Source of the DNA: Nitrospira sp.
GTDB taxonomy: Bacteria; Nitrospirota; Nitrospiria; Nitrospirales; Nitrospiraceae
Assembly (NCBI GenBank): GCA_024330945.1
Contig: JANDJJ010000005.1
Coordinates: 1 to 51,839, forward strand
Reading direction: 5' to 3'
DNA length: 51,839 nt
The translations under genes were made by a program, and so were the position numbers. The notes under the pieces were generated by a model. It was not told the origin of the DNA. It made no database searches and saw only the letters and a program-made list of their open reading frames with translations. Below are positions 41,996 to 50,720 of the stretch, one piece after another; position 1 is the first letter of the stretch; every line of letters begins with the position of its first letter.

Positions 41996-44437
41996 TCACA
42001 GGTCGCTTCCATCGGTCGCTGCCTGCCCTTCCGGAATCTGATCCAACTTGTAAAAGTCCATCGGATCGACGCGGCGGCGAAACGTCTGCGCCGGCTCGCT
42101 GCCCTTGACAAAGAGCTCCACCGCTCCGCCGGAGTCCTCGCCTTCCTGGTCGTCTCCCAAGAAGCCGGTCGATTCATCGATTTTGACGAACGTGACGCCG
42201 TCGGGAATCTCAAACGGCACGACGGGAAGCCGATTCAGGGCTTCTTTCATGAACCCCGTCCAGATCGGCAGGGCCGCGCGGGCGCCGGTTTCGCCGCGAC
42301 CGAGCGAGCGGCGATCATCAAACCCCACGTACACGCCAGCCACCAGGTTAGGGGCGCCTCCGATGAACCAGGCGTTGATGTAATCGTTCGTCGTCCCGGT
42401 CTTCCCCGCAATCGGGCGATTGAGGACTCGCGCGGCCTGTCCTGTTCCCTTTTGCACCACGTCTTCCATCATGTTGGTGATCAGATAGGCCGTTTCCTTC
42501 GTCATGACCTCGCGCGGCGCCGGCTCGGCCGCTTCCAAAACCTGTCCCGTATTATCGACGACTGATTTGATGGCGAACGGTTCCGCGCGAACGCCTTGAT
42601 TGAGAAAGACCCCGTACACCGCCGTCAGTTCCAACAGTCCGACGGACGATGATCCCAACCCCAAGGAAAGATCGGCCGGCAACGAACTGGTCACCCCGAC
42701 CGAACGGGCGAAGTCGATGACGTTCTTGACGCCCACCTTGTCGAGCAACCGCACCGTCGCCAGGTTGTGCGAGTGCGCCAACGCGTCGCGCAACGTCACC
42801 AGACCGTGAAACTTCCGCTCATAGTTTTCCGGTTTCCAAACCTTGTCATCCTCCATTTGTTCGTAGACGACCGGCGCGTCGAGAATTTGCGTGGCGGGGC
42901 TCAGCCCTTGATTCATCGCGGTCGCGTAGATGAGCGGCTTGAACGCGGAGCCCGGCTGCCGATGCGCTTGGACCGCCCGATTGTATTCGCTTCGTGAAAA
43001 ATCGACGCCTCCGACCATGGCGCGAATCGCCCCGCTTCTGGGATCGATCGCGATCAAGCCTCCTTCAACGAGCGGCACCTGTTCGAGCGTCAACTGAATC
43101 CCGTCCCTGCCGATCTTCTTGACCCCGACATCAACGACATCACCGGGCTTCAGGAGCTGCCTGACATTGGAGACCATCACGAAATCAACGGCGGGGTCCG
43201 ACCCCTTGAGCACGCGCTTCGCCCAGGCCATATCGTCCAAGGCCAATCTTCCGGTCTCCGTTCCCACCTGCACCACAAAATGATCCTTCCCCGCCTTCAC
43301 GACGATCCCTTCGACGATGTCACCTGGACGCAGCGGCTTGTCATAAGACGCAACCTGCGTAGGCTGAAGCGTGCCCAGATCCACCGTTCGTTTGGGACCT
43401 CGCCACCCCTGACGCTTGTCAAGTTCGCGCACACCGGAGGCGAACGCCTCTTCCGCCGCCTTTTGCATGGCCACGTTCAACGTCGTATAGACTTGGAGAC
43501 CGCCCTTGTACACCATGGTCTCCCCATATTTCGCCATCAGCACCTGACGGACGTATTCGACGAAGTACGGAGCCAAATGTTCATTGCCCGGACGGTGAAA
43601 GACGAGCGTTTCGGCGGCGGCGGCCTCCCGTTCAGCCGCCGTGATGAATCCGGCCTCCTGCATCCGGGCCAGCACGTGCTCTTGCCGTTTTTTCGCCCGT
43701 TCGTAGGCGGTAAACGGCGAGAACCGACTGGGTGACTTGGGCAGCCCCGCCAAGAACGCCGCCTCCGCCAGCGTCAGTTTGGCGAGGTCCTTTCCGAAAT
43801 ACGACTGGGCCGCCGACGCCACACCGTAGGCCCCTTGGCCGAAGTAAATTTGATTCAGATAGGTTTCGAGAATCTGTTCCTTTCCCGTCACCGCCTCCAT
43901 TTTATAGGCCAGGATGAGTTCGCGGATCTTGCGTTCATACGAACGTTCCGACGACAGAAACAACGACCGTGCCAACTGTTGCGTGATGGTGCTGGCCCCT
44001 TCGATCTTCCTCCCGCCGTGTCGGATGTTCGTCCATGCCGCGCGCAACATGCCGATGTAATCCAGCCCCGGATGGTCGAAAAACCGGGCGTCCTCCGTGG
44101 CGATCACAGCTTGGATCAGATGGGTGGGGATGCGGGTCAGCGGCGTCAAAATGCGGCGCTCGATGAAGAACTGACCGATCGGCTGCCGATCATCCGAATA
44201 GACGGTCGTCACCAGGCTGGGCTGATAGTTTTCGAGGAGATCGAGCGAAGGCAGGTCGCGAGAAAAGTACCAGATCACTCCTCCCACGATCGTCGTTCCG
44301 GCGATCGCGCAGGCCAAGATCCCGATCAGCGCGAATTGCCACCAACGCCGGCCTCTCTTCGCCGAACCGGGCGGTCTTCCGCGCCAGCGCGAACCAGGCC
44401 GTTCTTGAATTTCTATAAATCGATCATCGCCTGGCAT
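41996..44437 (-). CDS. mrcA: Class A penicillin-binding protein (PBP1A)
   Basis: 813 residues. A basic N-terminus and one membrane helix (about 34-56) are followed by a GT51 glycosyltransferase domain with the catalytic glutamate in IATEDARFFDH (E115), GASTITQQLAR and NQIYFGQGAYG. A non-catalytic domain of about 110 residues (345-455) lies between the two domains, as in PBP1A proteins. The transpeptidase motifs are SAFK at 497-500, SHN at 556-558 and KTG at 679-681. It polymerises and cross-links peptidoglycan on the periplasmic face. Divergent from typA across a 235-base region. Confidence 0.95.
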   Translation of the reverse strand: MPGDDRFIEIQERPGSRWRGRPPGSAKRGRRWWQFALIGILACAIAGTTIVGGVIWYFSRDLPSLDLLENYQPSLVTTVYSDDRQPIGQFFIERRILTPLTRIPTHLIQAVIATEDARFFDHPGLDYIGMLRAAWTNIRHGGRKIEGASTITQQLARSLFLSSERSYERKIRELILAYKMEAVTGKEQILETYLNQIYFGQGAYGVASAAQSYFGKDLAKLTLAEAAFLAGLPKSPSRFSPFTAYERAKKRQEHVLARMQEAGFITAAEREAAAAETLVFHRPGNEHLAPYFVEYVRQVLMAKYGETMVYKGGLQVYTTLNVAMQKAAEEAFASGVRELDKRQGWRGPKRTVDLGTLQPTQVASYDKPLRPGDIVEGIVVKAGKDHFVVQVGTETGRLALDDMAWAKRVLKGSDPAVDFVMVSNVRQLLKPGDVVDVGVKKIGRDGIQLTLEQVPLVEGGLIAIDPRSGAIRAMVGGVDFSRSEYNRAVQAHRQPGSAFKPLIYATAMNQGLSPATQILDAPVVYEQMEDDKVWKPENYERKFHGLVTLRDALAHSHNLATVRLLDKVGVKNVIDFARSVGVTSSLPADLSLGLGSSSVGLLELTAVYGVFLNQGVRAEPFAIKSVVDNTGQVLEAAEPAPREVMTKETAYLITNMMEDVVQKGTGQAARVLNRPIAGKTGTTNDYINAWFIGGAPNLVAGVYVGFDDRRSLGRGETGARAALPIWTGFMKEALNRLPVVPFEIPDGVTFVKIDESTGFLGDDQEGEDSGGAVELFVKGSEPAQTFRRRVDPMDFYKLDQIPEGQAATDGSDL

Positions 44438-44585
44438 GGGATCGCGACTCCCGGAGGAACGGTGACGTCCGAAGGCGGCTTTCTCACCTTACAACGCACC
44501 CCTCCAAAACTCAAGTTCGCCCCTGAAGCCGGCATCGAACGATCCCTCTCAGCTCGCGAGCCAACTCGCGGCGAACAGGCCACCT

Positions 44586-44614
44586 TGTGCAAGACCGGCC
44601 TGTGCGGTATACTG
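44586..44614 (+). promoter_or_regulatory. Promoter of typA
   Basis: TTGTGC at 44586-44591 and TATACT at 44609-44614 are exactly 17 bases apart. The expected start, near 44621, is the first base of the hairpin at 44621-44642, so the mRNA would begin with that stem. Confidence 0.55.
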
Positions 44615-44620
44615 GCTTCG

Positions 44621-44650
44621 ACGCCCGATAAGCGGGGCGTCTTTTTTTTG
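44621..44650 (+). promoter_or_regulatory. 5'-terminal stem-loop plus U8 in the typA leader
   Basis: GACGCCC at 44621-44627 pairs with GGGCGTC at 44636-44642 around an 8-base loop, directly followed by eight T. It has the form of an intrinsic terminator but lies at the predicted transcription start and 22 bases before the typA ATG. It may act as an mRNA 5' stabiliser, an attenuator or a read-through terminator of a very short RNA. Structure seen, role inferred. Confidence 0.55.
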
Positions 44651-44672
44651 CCCAAACGGAACCACGAACTCC

Positions 44673-46529
44673 ATGTCGCAACCATTTGTTTCCCGCAGCC
44701 GTCGCAACGATATTCGGAACGTCGCCATCATCGCCCACGTCGATCATGGCAAGACCACGCTCGTCGACGCCGTTCTTCGCCAAACCAGAGTCCATCGAAA
44801 AATCGACGAAATGGGCGAGCGGATCATGGACTCCATGGACCAAGAACGCGAACGCGGCATCACGATCCGGGCCAAGAACGCCAGCGTCCTCTACAACGGC
44901 GTCAAGATCAACATCGTCGATACGCCGGGCCACGCCGACTTCGGCGGTGAAGTCGAACGAACGCTTCGCATGGTGGACGGAGTGCTGCTCCTGATCGACG
45001 CCAAGGAAGGCCCCATGCCGCAGACCACCTTCGTGCTGCGCAAGGCCCTGGCGCTCGGGCACAAAGCCGTCGTCGTCATCAACAAGATCGACCGCCCGGA
45101 CGCCATGATCGACGACGTCGTCAACCGAACATTCGACCTCTTCGTACACCTGGGCGCCACCGACGAGCAGCTCGACTTTCCGATCGTCTACACGTCCGCC
45201 CTCAAAGGAATCGCCACGCTCGACGTCAACAAGCCGGGGCGCGACATCGCGCCGCTGCTCGACACAGTGTTGGAACAGATTCCCGCCCCGACCGTCAACG
45301 CCGAGGCGCCGCTCCAAATCTTGGTGCTGGCGCTCGCGCACGATCCGTACAAGGGCAAACTCGGCATCGGCAAAATTCAATCGGGTTCGATCGCCCGACG
45401 CCAGAACGTATTGGTCCTGGGAAAGGACGGAGCGAAACTCCCCGGCAAGGTCTCCGATCTCGCCGTCTATTCGGGCCTCGAGCGGGTGGACACGGAACGG
45501 GCCGAGGCGGGAGAGATCGTCGCCGTGGCGGGGCTCGATGACGTCGGCATCGGCGACACCATCGCCGACGCCGAGCGGCCGGTCGCCCTTCCCCGCGTCA
45601 TGATCGACGAGCCGACCGTTCAAATGACCTTTTCCGTGAACAACAGCCCCTTCGCCGGGCGCGAAGGGAAGTTTCTGACGTCGCGCCATCTGCGCGAACG
45701 GCTTTTCAAGGAGCTGGAAACCAACGTCTCGCTGCGAGTCGGCGAAACGGACAGCGCCGACCGCTTTCTCGTGGCCGGACGAGGCGAGCTGCATCTCGCC
45801 GTCTTGATCGAACAGATGCGGCGGGAGGGCTACGAGCTGCAAGTCTCTCAGCCGGAAGTCATTCTCCGCCGAGAAGGCGGCCAGGTCATGGAACCCTATG
45901 AAGAATTGACCGTCCAGGTGCCGGACGTCTATCAAGGGGCCGTGATCGAAGAGATCGGCAAGCGGCGCGGCGCCATGCGAAACATGAAACTTATCCATTC
46001 CGACGCCGGGACCGGCGAGCTTCACTTGGAATACGACATTCCCACGCGTGGCATCATGGGCTTGAAAAACGTCCTCATGGCCAAGACGCGGGGCACGGTC
46101 ATCCTGCACCACGTATTCAAGGACTATAAACCGGCGCAGGAACAAGACCTGCTCATCACTCAGCACGGGTCCCTTTGCGCCTTCGAGGACGGCGTCAGCA
46201 CAGCCTATGCGCTGTTCATGGCGCAGGAGCGGGGAGAGTTGTTCATCGGTCCGGGCGTCGAAGTCTACCGGGGGATGATCGTGGGGCAAAACAGCCGGGA
46301 CGAGGATTTGGACGTCAACGTGTGCAAGGAGAAACACCTGACGAACATGCGGGCCTCCGGCTCCGACGAAGCGCTGATTCTCACTCCGCCTCGGGAGCTC
46401 ACGCTGGAATTCGCGCTGGAATACATCGGGGCCGACGAACTGGTGGAGGTCACACCCAAGAGCCTGCGGCTTCGCAAGCGGCTTTTGAATCCGGAAGACC
46501 GGCGCAAAGCCAAAAAGGCGGGGAAATGA
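44673..46529 (+). CDS. typA: Ribosome-associated GTPase TypA/BipA
   Basis: 618 residues, the usual BipA length. GTPase motifs are AHVDHGKTT (G1), [10 protein letters not shown] (G2), [12 protein letters not shown] (G3), INKIDRPDA (G4) and the TSALKG G5 region. EF-Tu-like domain 2, EF-G-like domains III and V, and the BipA-specific C-terminal domain ([19 protein letters not shown] in parts, [12 protein letters not shown]) follow. It binds the 70S ribosome and aids 50S assembly and growth at low temperature or under stress. A hairpin with a U-tract lies in its leader, pointing to transcriptional or stability control. Divergent from PBP1A. Confidence 0.96.
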   Translation: MSQPFVSRSRRNDIRNVAIIAHVDHGKTTLVDAVLRQTRVHRKIDEMGERIMDSMDQERERGITIRAKNASVLYNGVKINIVDTPGHADFGGEVERTLRMVDGVLLLIDAKEGPMPQTTFVLRKALALGHKAVVVINKIDRPDAMIDDVVNRTFDLFVHLGATDEQLDFPIVYTSALKGIATLDVNKPGRDIAPLLDTVLEQIPAPTVNAEAPLQILVLALAHDPYKGKLGIGKIQSGSIARRQNVLVLGKDGAKLPGKVSDLAVYSGLERVDTERAEAGEIVAVAGLDDVGIGDTIADAERPVALPRVMIDEPTVQMTFSVNNSPFAGREGKFLTSRHLRERLFKELETNVSLRVGETDSADRFLVAGRGELHLAVLIEQMRREGYELQVSQPEVILRREGGQVMEPYEELTVQVPDVYQGAVIEEIGKRRGAMRNMKLIHSDAGTGELHLEYDIPTRGIMGLKNVLMAKTRGTVILHHVFKDYKPAQEQDLLITQHGSLCAFEDGVSTAYALFMAQERGELFIGPGVEVYRGMIVGQNSRDEDLDVNVCKEKHLTNMRASGSDEALILTPPRELTLEFALEYIGADELVEVTPKSLRLRKRLLNPEDRRKAKKAGK

Positions 46530-46598
46530 CGCAGTGCCCGCCACCCTGAGATCCGCAACGACAACGTGACACAAGGTAGATAAACGAAGGCCCGCACG

Positions 46599-47351
46599 AT
46601 GAGGATCCGCAAAAAAACGCCAAAACCCTCCGCCAACCGTCCGCCCCTCTACTTCATCGGCTACCGTGGAACGGCTCCTTCCGCCGAAGAGATCAAAGCC
46701 TGGTACGAGCAAACATACGGGGGGCCGTTGGCGCTTCGCCACGAAGAGGGCGCACCCGAATCCTGGCAGGCCAGCCATGGCCCCTGGTCGGCCTACGTCG
46801 TCATGCCCCTGCCGGCCAGCCACGCGGGCGAAATTATGAAACAATTGGCGTGGGAGCATGAGCTGATGGGCGCCGTAGCTCCTCCCGTTGCGACGCCGCG
46901 AGAGACACCGGACATGGTGCTGTTTGCCGCGAGACTGGCGCGAGGACTGACTCTCCTCTCGCAGGGGACCGCCTATGACGTCACCACGCAAGCCTACCGT
47001 AACCCCTCGGATTGGCAAGACCGACCCCTCACTGAGTTCGTCCTGGACGATCATCTGACCCTGACGCATGACGACACATCGAGACCGGATCATGTGTGGT
47101 CCTATTCGCTGGGGCTGAGCAAATTCGGCTTGGATGAACTTGAAACCTGGCAGCACAAAGGGCTTCCCGAACAGACAGCCCGGGAACTACTGGCCGAATC
47201 GGCCCGCGAATTGCTCAGTCTTGGACACTCTCCCAAAGTCGGGACCGAGCTTTTTCTTCCCACCCTGGGCCGCACCGTTCGAATCGTCAACTATCGCACG
47301 GCGGCCCCGGCGGGGCGTATGCTCGGATTCCGAGAACTGCGTATCGGGTGA
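46599..47351 (+). CDS. Conserved hypothetical protein
   Basis: 250 residues, 70 bases after typA on the same strand, with AAGG before the ATG. A basic N-terminal tail leads into PLYFIGYRGTAPSAEEIKAWYE. Aromatic and histidine-rich stretches follow (HGPWSAYVVMPLPASHAGEIMKQL in parts), and a C-terminal LGHSPKVGTELFLP and RIVNYRTAAPAGRMLG segment. No signal peptide or membrane helix. No family is recognised. The composition and length make it a real gene. It is possibly co-transcribed with typA. Confidence 0.7.
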   Translation: MRIRKKTPKPSANRPPLYFIGYRGTAPSAEEIKAWYEQTYGGPLALRHEEGAPESWQASHGPWSAYVVMPLPASHAGEIMKQLAWEHELMGAVAPPVATPRETPDMVLFAARLARGLTLLSQGTAYDVTTQAYRNPSDWQDRPLTEFVLDDHLTLTHDDTSRPDHVWSYSLGLSKFGLDELETWQHKGLPEQTARELLAESARELLSLGHSPKVGTELFLPTLGRTVRIVNYRTAAPAGRMLGFRELRIG

Positions 47352-47525
47352 CGAGTCGGCCCGCGCCATCGCCCCTGTTTCATTTCACGCAGCTTGCCCC
47401 CACCCTCTAGGCCTTCAGGCCCGTTGACAACCCTTGAAGACGCGGGGTACAAGGTCTGTCCGGGGAGGGATCTCGGATTTTACACATCATCAACATTCAG
47501 CGACGCTTACAAAGGAGGGCCGGAG

Positions 47526-47996
47526 ATGAGCGATGTAGCGCAGGAAATCAAGGTCGGCGACACCGCGCCGGATTTTACGTTGAAGGATCAGGATCAGAAG
47601 GACGTCAAACTCAGCGAGTACAGAGGTAAGAAAAACGTGGTACTGTGCTTCTATCCGCTGGACTGGAGCCCGGTCTGCCACGGCGAGAACAAATGTTTGT
47701 CGGACGATTTCCCCAAGTTTGAATCCGCCAATGCCGAGCTGTTCGGCATCAGTTGCGACAGCTTCTTCTCGCACAAGGCCTGGGCCGATTCCCTCGGACT
47801 TCGGCACCGGCTCCTTGCCGACATGCACCGGACCGTCTGCAAATCCTACGGGCTGTACTTCGAGCCCCTGAACTGCTCCAAGCGTGCGACCGTGATCGTC
47901 GACAAGAACGGCAAAGTCGCCTACGTGAAGGTGCAGGAAATTAAGACGGCGCGGGAAGACAAGGAAATTCTCGACGCTCTCGCCAAGCTCAATTAG
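47526..47996 (+). CDS. Peroxiredoxin (AhpC/TSA-Bcp type)
   Basis: 156 residues from the ATG at 47526 with AAAGGAGG eight bases upstream; the open frame extends upstream without support. [20 protein letters not shown] leads to the peroxidatic site [10 protein letters not shown] (C51), in the P-x3-S-x2-C form. A second cysteine at C57 (ENKC) and others at C77, C105 and C117 could be resolving. It reduces hydrogen peroxide or organic peroxides in the cytoplasm. Thioredoxin-like gene 110 bases downstream could supply electrons. Confidence 0.93.
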   Translation: MSDVAQEIKVGDTAPDFTLKDQDQKDVKLSEYRGKKNVVLCFYPLDWSPVCHGENKCLSDDFPKFESANAELFGISCDSFFSHKAWADSLGLRHRLLADMHRTVCKSYGLYFEPLNCSKRATVIVDKNGKVAYVKVQEIKTAREDKEILDALAKLN

Positions 47997-48029
47997 TGTC
48001 GTTGCGCTCCTGCTCGGGACGTACAGGGC

Positions 48030-48058
48030 TCGCCCCGTGCGTCCGTGAGCCGGGGCGA
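48030..48058 (+). terminator. Stem-loop after the peroxiredoxin gene
   Basis: TCGCCCCG at 48030-48037 pairs with CGGGGCGA at 48051-48058 with a 13-base loop, 34 bases past the stop. No U-run follows, so termination is uncertain. Confidence 0.35.
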
Positions 48059-48105
48059 ACTCGTGCGACCCAACGTCGCGTATCGCTCGATCACGATATG
48101 AGCAC

Positions 48106-48435
48106 ATGAGTACCGTTCTTGACGTCAGCGACGAGAACTACAAGGAATTTACCGACAGCTCCGGCGCCGTCGTGGCTTATGGTCTGGCCACCTGCGAGCC
48201 TTGCCAAGCCTATGATCCCATCCTGGAAAGCATCGCAGCCAAGTTTCCCTCCATCAAGGTCGGCAAGGCCAAGATGCACGTCCCTGGTCGTTGTCGTGAA
48301 ATCAAGCGGACCCACTCGTTCGAGACCTACCCCACCACCCACTTTTTTTCCTGCGGCAAGCTGCTCCTGACCCGCGAAGGCATCGTCGAGCCGGCTGAAT
48401 TGGCTGAACTTATTACGGCCCTCTTGTTAAAGTAA
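48106..48435 (+). CDS. Thioredoxin-like protein with CEPC site
   Basis: 109 residues, thioredoxin fold. The active site is C30-E-P-C33 in YGLATCEPCQ, unusual compared with CGPC of thioredoxin, and the cis-proline is P76 in FETYPTTHF. GRCREIKRTHSF adds a further cysteine. No signal peptide, so cytoplasmic. It could reduce the adjacent peroxiredoxin or serve another redox partner. Spacing and strand favour a shared transcript. The ATG choice is limited by the frame; the Shine-Dalgarno is weak. Confidence 0.82.
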   Translation: MSTVLDVSDENYKEFTDSSGAVVAYGLATCEPCQAYDPILESIAAKFPSIKVGKAKMHVPGRCREIKRTHSFETYPTTHFFSCGKLLLTREGIVEPAELAELITALLLK

Positions 48436-48460
48436 CCCCAATAATTCTCTCACGAAGACT

Positions 48461-48489
48461 TTGACAATTTGCCCACCATACCGGATAAG
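48461..48489 (+). promoter_or_regulatory. Promoter for the histidine-rich protein pair
   Basis: TTGACA at 48461-48466 is a perfect -35 box; GATAAG at 48484-48489, 17 bases on, overlaps ATAAGAT as -10. A start near 48497 gives a 75-base leader to the gene at 48573. Confidence 0.5.
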
Positions 48490-48572
48490 ATGTGCTGACG
48501 AGAGGCGCCCCAGGCCGGAGGAATGCCTCGCACCTTTGACTCATTGATCATCGGCGTGAAGGAGACCCTTGC

Positions 48573-49061
48573 ATGAAAAGAACGATGACCGGCCTGGTCC
48601 TTGCGGCAACGTTCGCCGCGGCACCGCTCGGTTGGGCGCACACGGATGAATACTTTGAATTTGTCGATGCTCCGCATGGCGGACAGTTGCGGATGACAGG
48701 ACCGTTTCATCTGGAGCTGGTCGCCAAGCAAGGCGACCTCACCGTGTACGTCACGGACCATGCCGACAACAGAATCAGCGTGGAAGGCGGCCTCGCCAAG
48801 GCGACCGTTGAAACGGGAGGGGCCAGAACGCAGGTGCACCTCCATCCCATCGGCAACAACGTCCTCAAAGGGTCCGGATCTTTCGCCCTCACACCGGAGA
48901 CGGTCGTCATCGTGTTCCTGAAATTGCCGAATCAGGACGGCTATGCCGCCCGTTTCATGCCGCTGAAACCGAAGACCGCCTTCACCGGACAGCAGCCCCA
49001 AGGGGGAGCCTCGTCGTCGGACGAGGAGCATCATCACCATCATCATTCACCGAAACACTGA
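48573..49061 (+). CDS. Exported histidine-rich protein (copy 1)
   Basis: 162 residues; AAGGAG nine bases before the ATG. A signal peptide (MKRTMTGLVLAATFAA to GWA) precedes a domain beginning HTDEYFEFVDAPHGGQ. The core HGGQ, GPFHLELVAK, DLTVYVTDHAD and KATV strands form a beta-rich unit shared with the next gene. The C-terminus carries six consecutive histidines and more in HHHHHHSPKH after an acidic run, a likely metal-binding tail. The HGG...HLELV pattern also occurs in N-terminal parts of metal-efflux adaptor proteins, so a periplasmic copper, nickel or zinc-binding role is plausible. No efflux gene adjoins. Confidence 0.75.
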   Translation: MKRTMTGLVLAATFAAAPLGWAHTDEYFEFVDAPHGGQLRMTGPFHLELVAKQGDLTVYVTDHADNRISVEGGLAKATVETGGARTQVHLHPIGNNVLKGSGSFALTPETVVIVFLKLPNQDGYAARFMPLKPKTAFTGQQPQGGASSSDEEHHHHHHSPKH

Positions 49062-49086
49062 CGGTCTCTGTGACGGAGCATCGACC

Positions 49087-49530
49087 ATGAAGAAACATTT
49101 GCCGGGACTTCTCGTTCTTCTTGCTCTAGCGGTATTCTCAACGCCGGCGGACGCACACAAGCAGGAGAAGAGGAAACACATCGAACCCGTGAAGGCTTAT
49201 CACGGCGGGCAGGCGCAGGAAGCGGGGCCCTATCACCTGGAACTGGTCGCCAAGGACGGAGAACTGACGCTGTACGTCGCGGACCATGACGACAAGGCCG
49301 TATCCACGGCAGGCGGAAAAGCCAAGGCTACGATTCAGCAGGGATACGAGAAAACCTCACGTATCGAAGTCGAACTGCGGCCAGCCGGCGACAACATGCT
49401 CAAAGGCACCGGCGCCTTTACAATTAACCAGAACAGCAAAGTCATGGTCTTCATCAAACTGCCGGACCACGAAGCCCACGCCGCTTCGTTCGCTCTGCCC
49501 GACGCCAAGTCATCCTCCCATCAACACTGA
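49087..49530 (+). CDS. Exported histidine-containing protein (copy 2)
   Basis: 147 residues; GGAG before the ATG. Signal peptide (KKHLPGLLVLLALAVFSTPADA) then HKQEKRKHIEP and the shared core HGGQAQEAGPYHLELVAKDG (in parts), LTLYVADHDD and ATIQQGYEKT. The matching core makes it a tandem paralogue of the upstream gene. Its C-terminus is shorter, with HAASF and a HQH end rather than a polyhistidine tail. Probably a periplasmic metal-binding protein. 26 bases separate it from copy 1. Confidence 0.75.
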   Translation: MKKHLPGLLVLLALAVFSTPADAHKQEKRKHIEPVKAYHGGQAQEAGPYHLELVAKDGELTLYVADHDDKAVSTAGGKAKATIQQGYEKTSRIEVELRPAGDNMLKGTGAFTINQNSKVMVFIKLPDHEAHAASFALPDAKSSSHQH

Positions 49531-49769
49531 TCGGCAATCCCTCTCTCCTGCACAAACCGCCGACCCTTCTCGACCTCCTCCGCCGTGACGGCCACGCCGA
49601 ACGGCACGCCCAGCACCTCGAAGTGGTTGTGACCGCAGCGGACCTTGTCGGCTTCAATCGTGCCAAGCTTCAGGAAGTCGGGCGTCCCATTCGGCTCGCG
49701 AACGAGATACAGCGTGTGGCCATCGTGTGTGACGATCGCCCAGAGCAAGAAAAAGGGAGCGGGAGTCAT
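49521..49769 (-). CDS. Small hypothetical protein, uncertain
   Basis: 82 residues overlapping the histidine-rich gene end by 10 bases. The sequence has plausible globular composition (VTHDGHTLYLVREPNG, then AEEVEKGRRFV) and a short hydrophobic N-terminus. No domain, ribosome site or partner is recognised. It may be a real small gene or a remnant in the decayed zone that follows. Confidence 0.35.
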   Translation of the reverse strand: MTPAPFFLLWAIVTHDGHTLYLVREPNGTPDFLKLGTIEADKVRCGHNHFEVLGVPFGVAVTAEEVEKGRRFVQERGIADQC

Positions 49770-49867
49770 TCCTTGAGTGTTTGTGCTCGATTCAGAGCCC
49801 CGCTCCCTTTCGACCTCTCCCGCCGGCGTCGATGGTCCTCTCTTCTACCGGAGCGCTGGAGATTCCG

Positions 49868-49936
49868 CCCTGCTCCATCTCTACCGCTTGAGCGACGGAC
49901 GCCACGCGCTGGTGAATCACGCCGTAATCGCCTGCC
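49868..49936 (+). repeat. 69-base direct repeat, left copy
   Basis: 62 of 69 bases match the copy at 50652-50720, same orientation. In one frame both read LLHLYRLSDGRHxLVNH; of the seven differences three are silent. It looks like a short piece of a protein-coding gene and flanks, with its partner, the DUF2283-containing pair. The stretch from 49770 to 50113 holds no other convincing gene. Confidence 0.75.
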
Positions 49937-50113
49937 GCTGGAATTTCAGATCCACCCAACGCGAGAACCGGGAAACGACAGGCCTCCGCAGAAGGCGTGA
50001 TTTCTCGCCCTGAAACAGGTAAGCTCCAGCACGAAAAATGAGGACAACTTCATCCCGTACTTCATCAGCGATCTCTCCGTGATCATGATGGATCTGTTTG
50101 GAGGGCGACTGGA

Positions 50114-50425
50114 TTGAAAATAACCCGCTCTATCGCCGGAGTTCCTATCCGCCTTACTCCGGAGCGGTTCCGCCATATTGCCGCGCGCCATCCTGAAATG
50201 GCCGATCAACAAGACCGCATTTTGGAAACGGTCAATCAACCGGATTATGTTCAAGAAGGGGACAGCGGTACGCTGATTGCGGTAAAGTCGTATCCGAAAA
50301 CGCCGCTGTCCCGGAAGTCGTGTGCGGTCGTCTATCGCGAGTTGGGCGACGGGGATGGTTTTGTAGTCACCGCGTATTTCACAAGTCGTCCGGCTGTCTG
50401 GAGGAGGATGATATGGAAGCCGTGA
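50114..50425 (+). CDS. Putative RelE/PBECR-like small protein
   Basis: 103 residues from a TTG; GGAGG lies about nine bases upstream and no ATG is available nearby. VPIRLTPERFRHIAARHPEM and the later CAVVYRELGDGDGFVVTAYF resemble small nuclease-like toxins of the PBECR/RelE-like superfamily, recalled by pattern. It overlaps the following DUF2283 gene by 13 bases, as toxin and antitoxin genes often do. This could be a toxin and antitoxin pair, although neither protein has a proven role here. Flanked by direct repeats. Confidence 0.65.
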   Translation: MKITRSIAGVPIRLTPERFRHIAARHPEMADQQDRILETVNQPDYVQEGDSGTLIAVKSYPKTPLSRKSCAVVYRELGDGDGFVVTAYFTSRPAVWRRMIWKP

Positions 50426-50640
50426 AGGTGTTCGAGAGAAAAGATGTCCCCCTGGATTGGGACTACGATGACGACGCAGATACGCTCTATCTGAGCTTCG
50501 GCCGACCAACAGCCGCGGTCGGCCTTGATATCGGCGAAGGGATCATTGTCCGATACGACGAGCAAGCCCAAGAGGTCGTTGGACTGACGATCGTCGGCGT
50601 CGGACGCCGATTAGAAGAATATGTAAAGAACAAGCCCTGA
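50413..50640 (+). CDS. DUF2283-domain protein
   Basis: 75 residues from an ATG behind GGAGGA. The DUF2283 pattern is clear: WDYDDDADTLYLSFG, followed by GLDIGEGIIVRYDEQAQEVVGLTIVG (in parts). Family members are small soluble proteins, often next to toxin-like genes. It overlaps the upstream gene by 13 bases, so the two are co-translated. Possible antitoxin; unproven. Confidence 0.82.
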   Translation: MEAVKVFERKDVPLDWDYDDDADTLYLSFGRPTAAVGLDIGEGIIVRYDEQAQEVVGLTIVGVGRRLEEYVKNKP

Positions 50641-50651
50641 AGACGATCCGA

Positions 50652-50720
50652 CCCTGCTCCATCTCTACCGCTTAAGCGACGGACGCCACGTGCTCGTGAA
50701 TCACATCGTGATCACCTGCC
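50652..50720 (+). repeat. 69-base direct repeat, right copy
   Basis: Partner of 49868-49936, 12 bases after the DUF2283 stop. Same strand, 62 of 69 identical. Together they bracket about 715 bases carrying the gene pair. Confidence 0.75.

Noticed and set aside
44511-47156. 881-residue open frame on the minus strand across typA
   Set aside because: It is antisense to a clear typA, has no domain or ribosome site, and its residues mirror the codons of the GC-rich gene.
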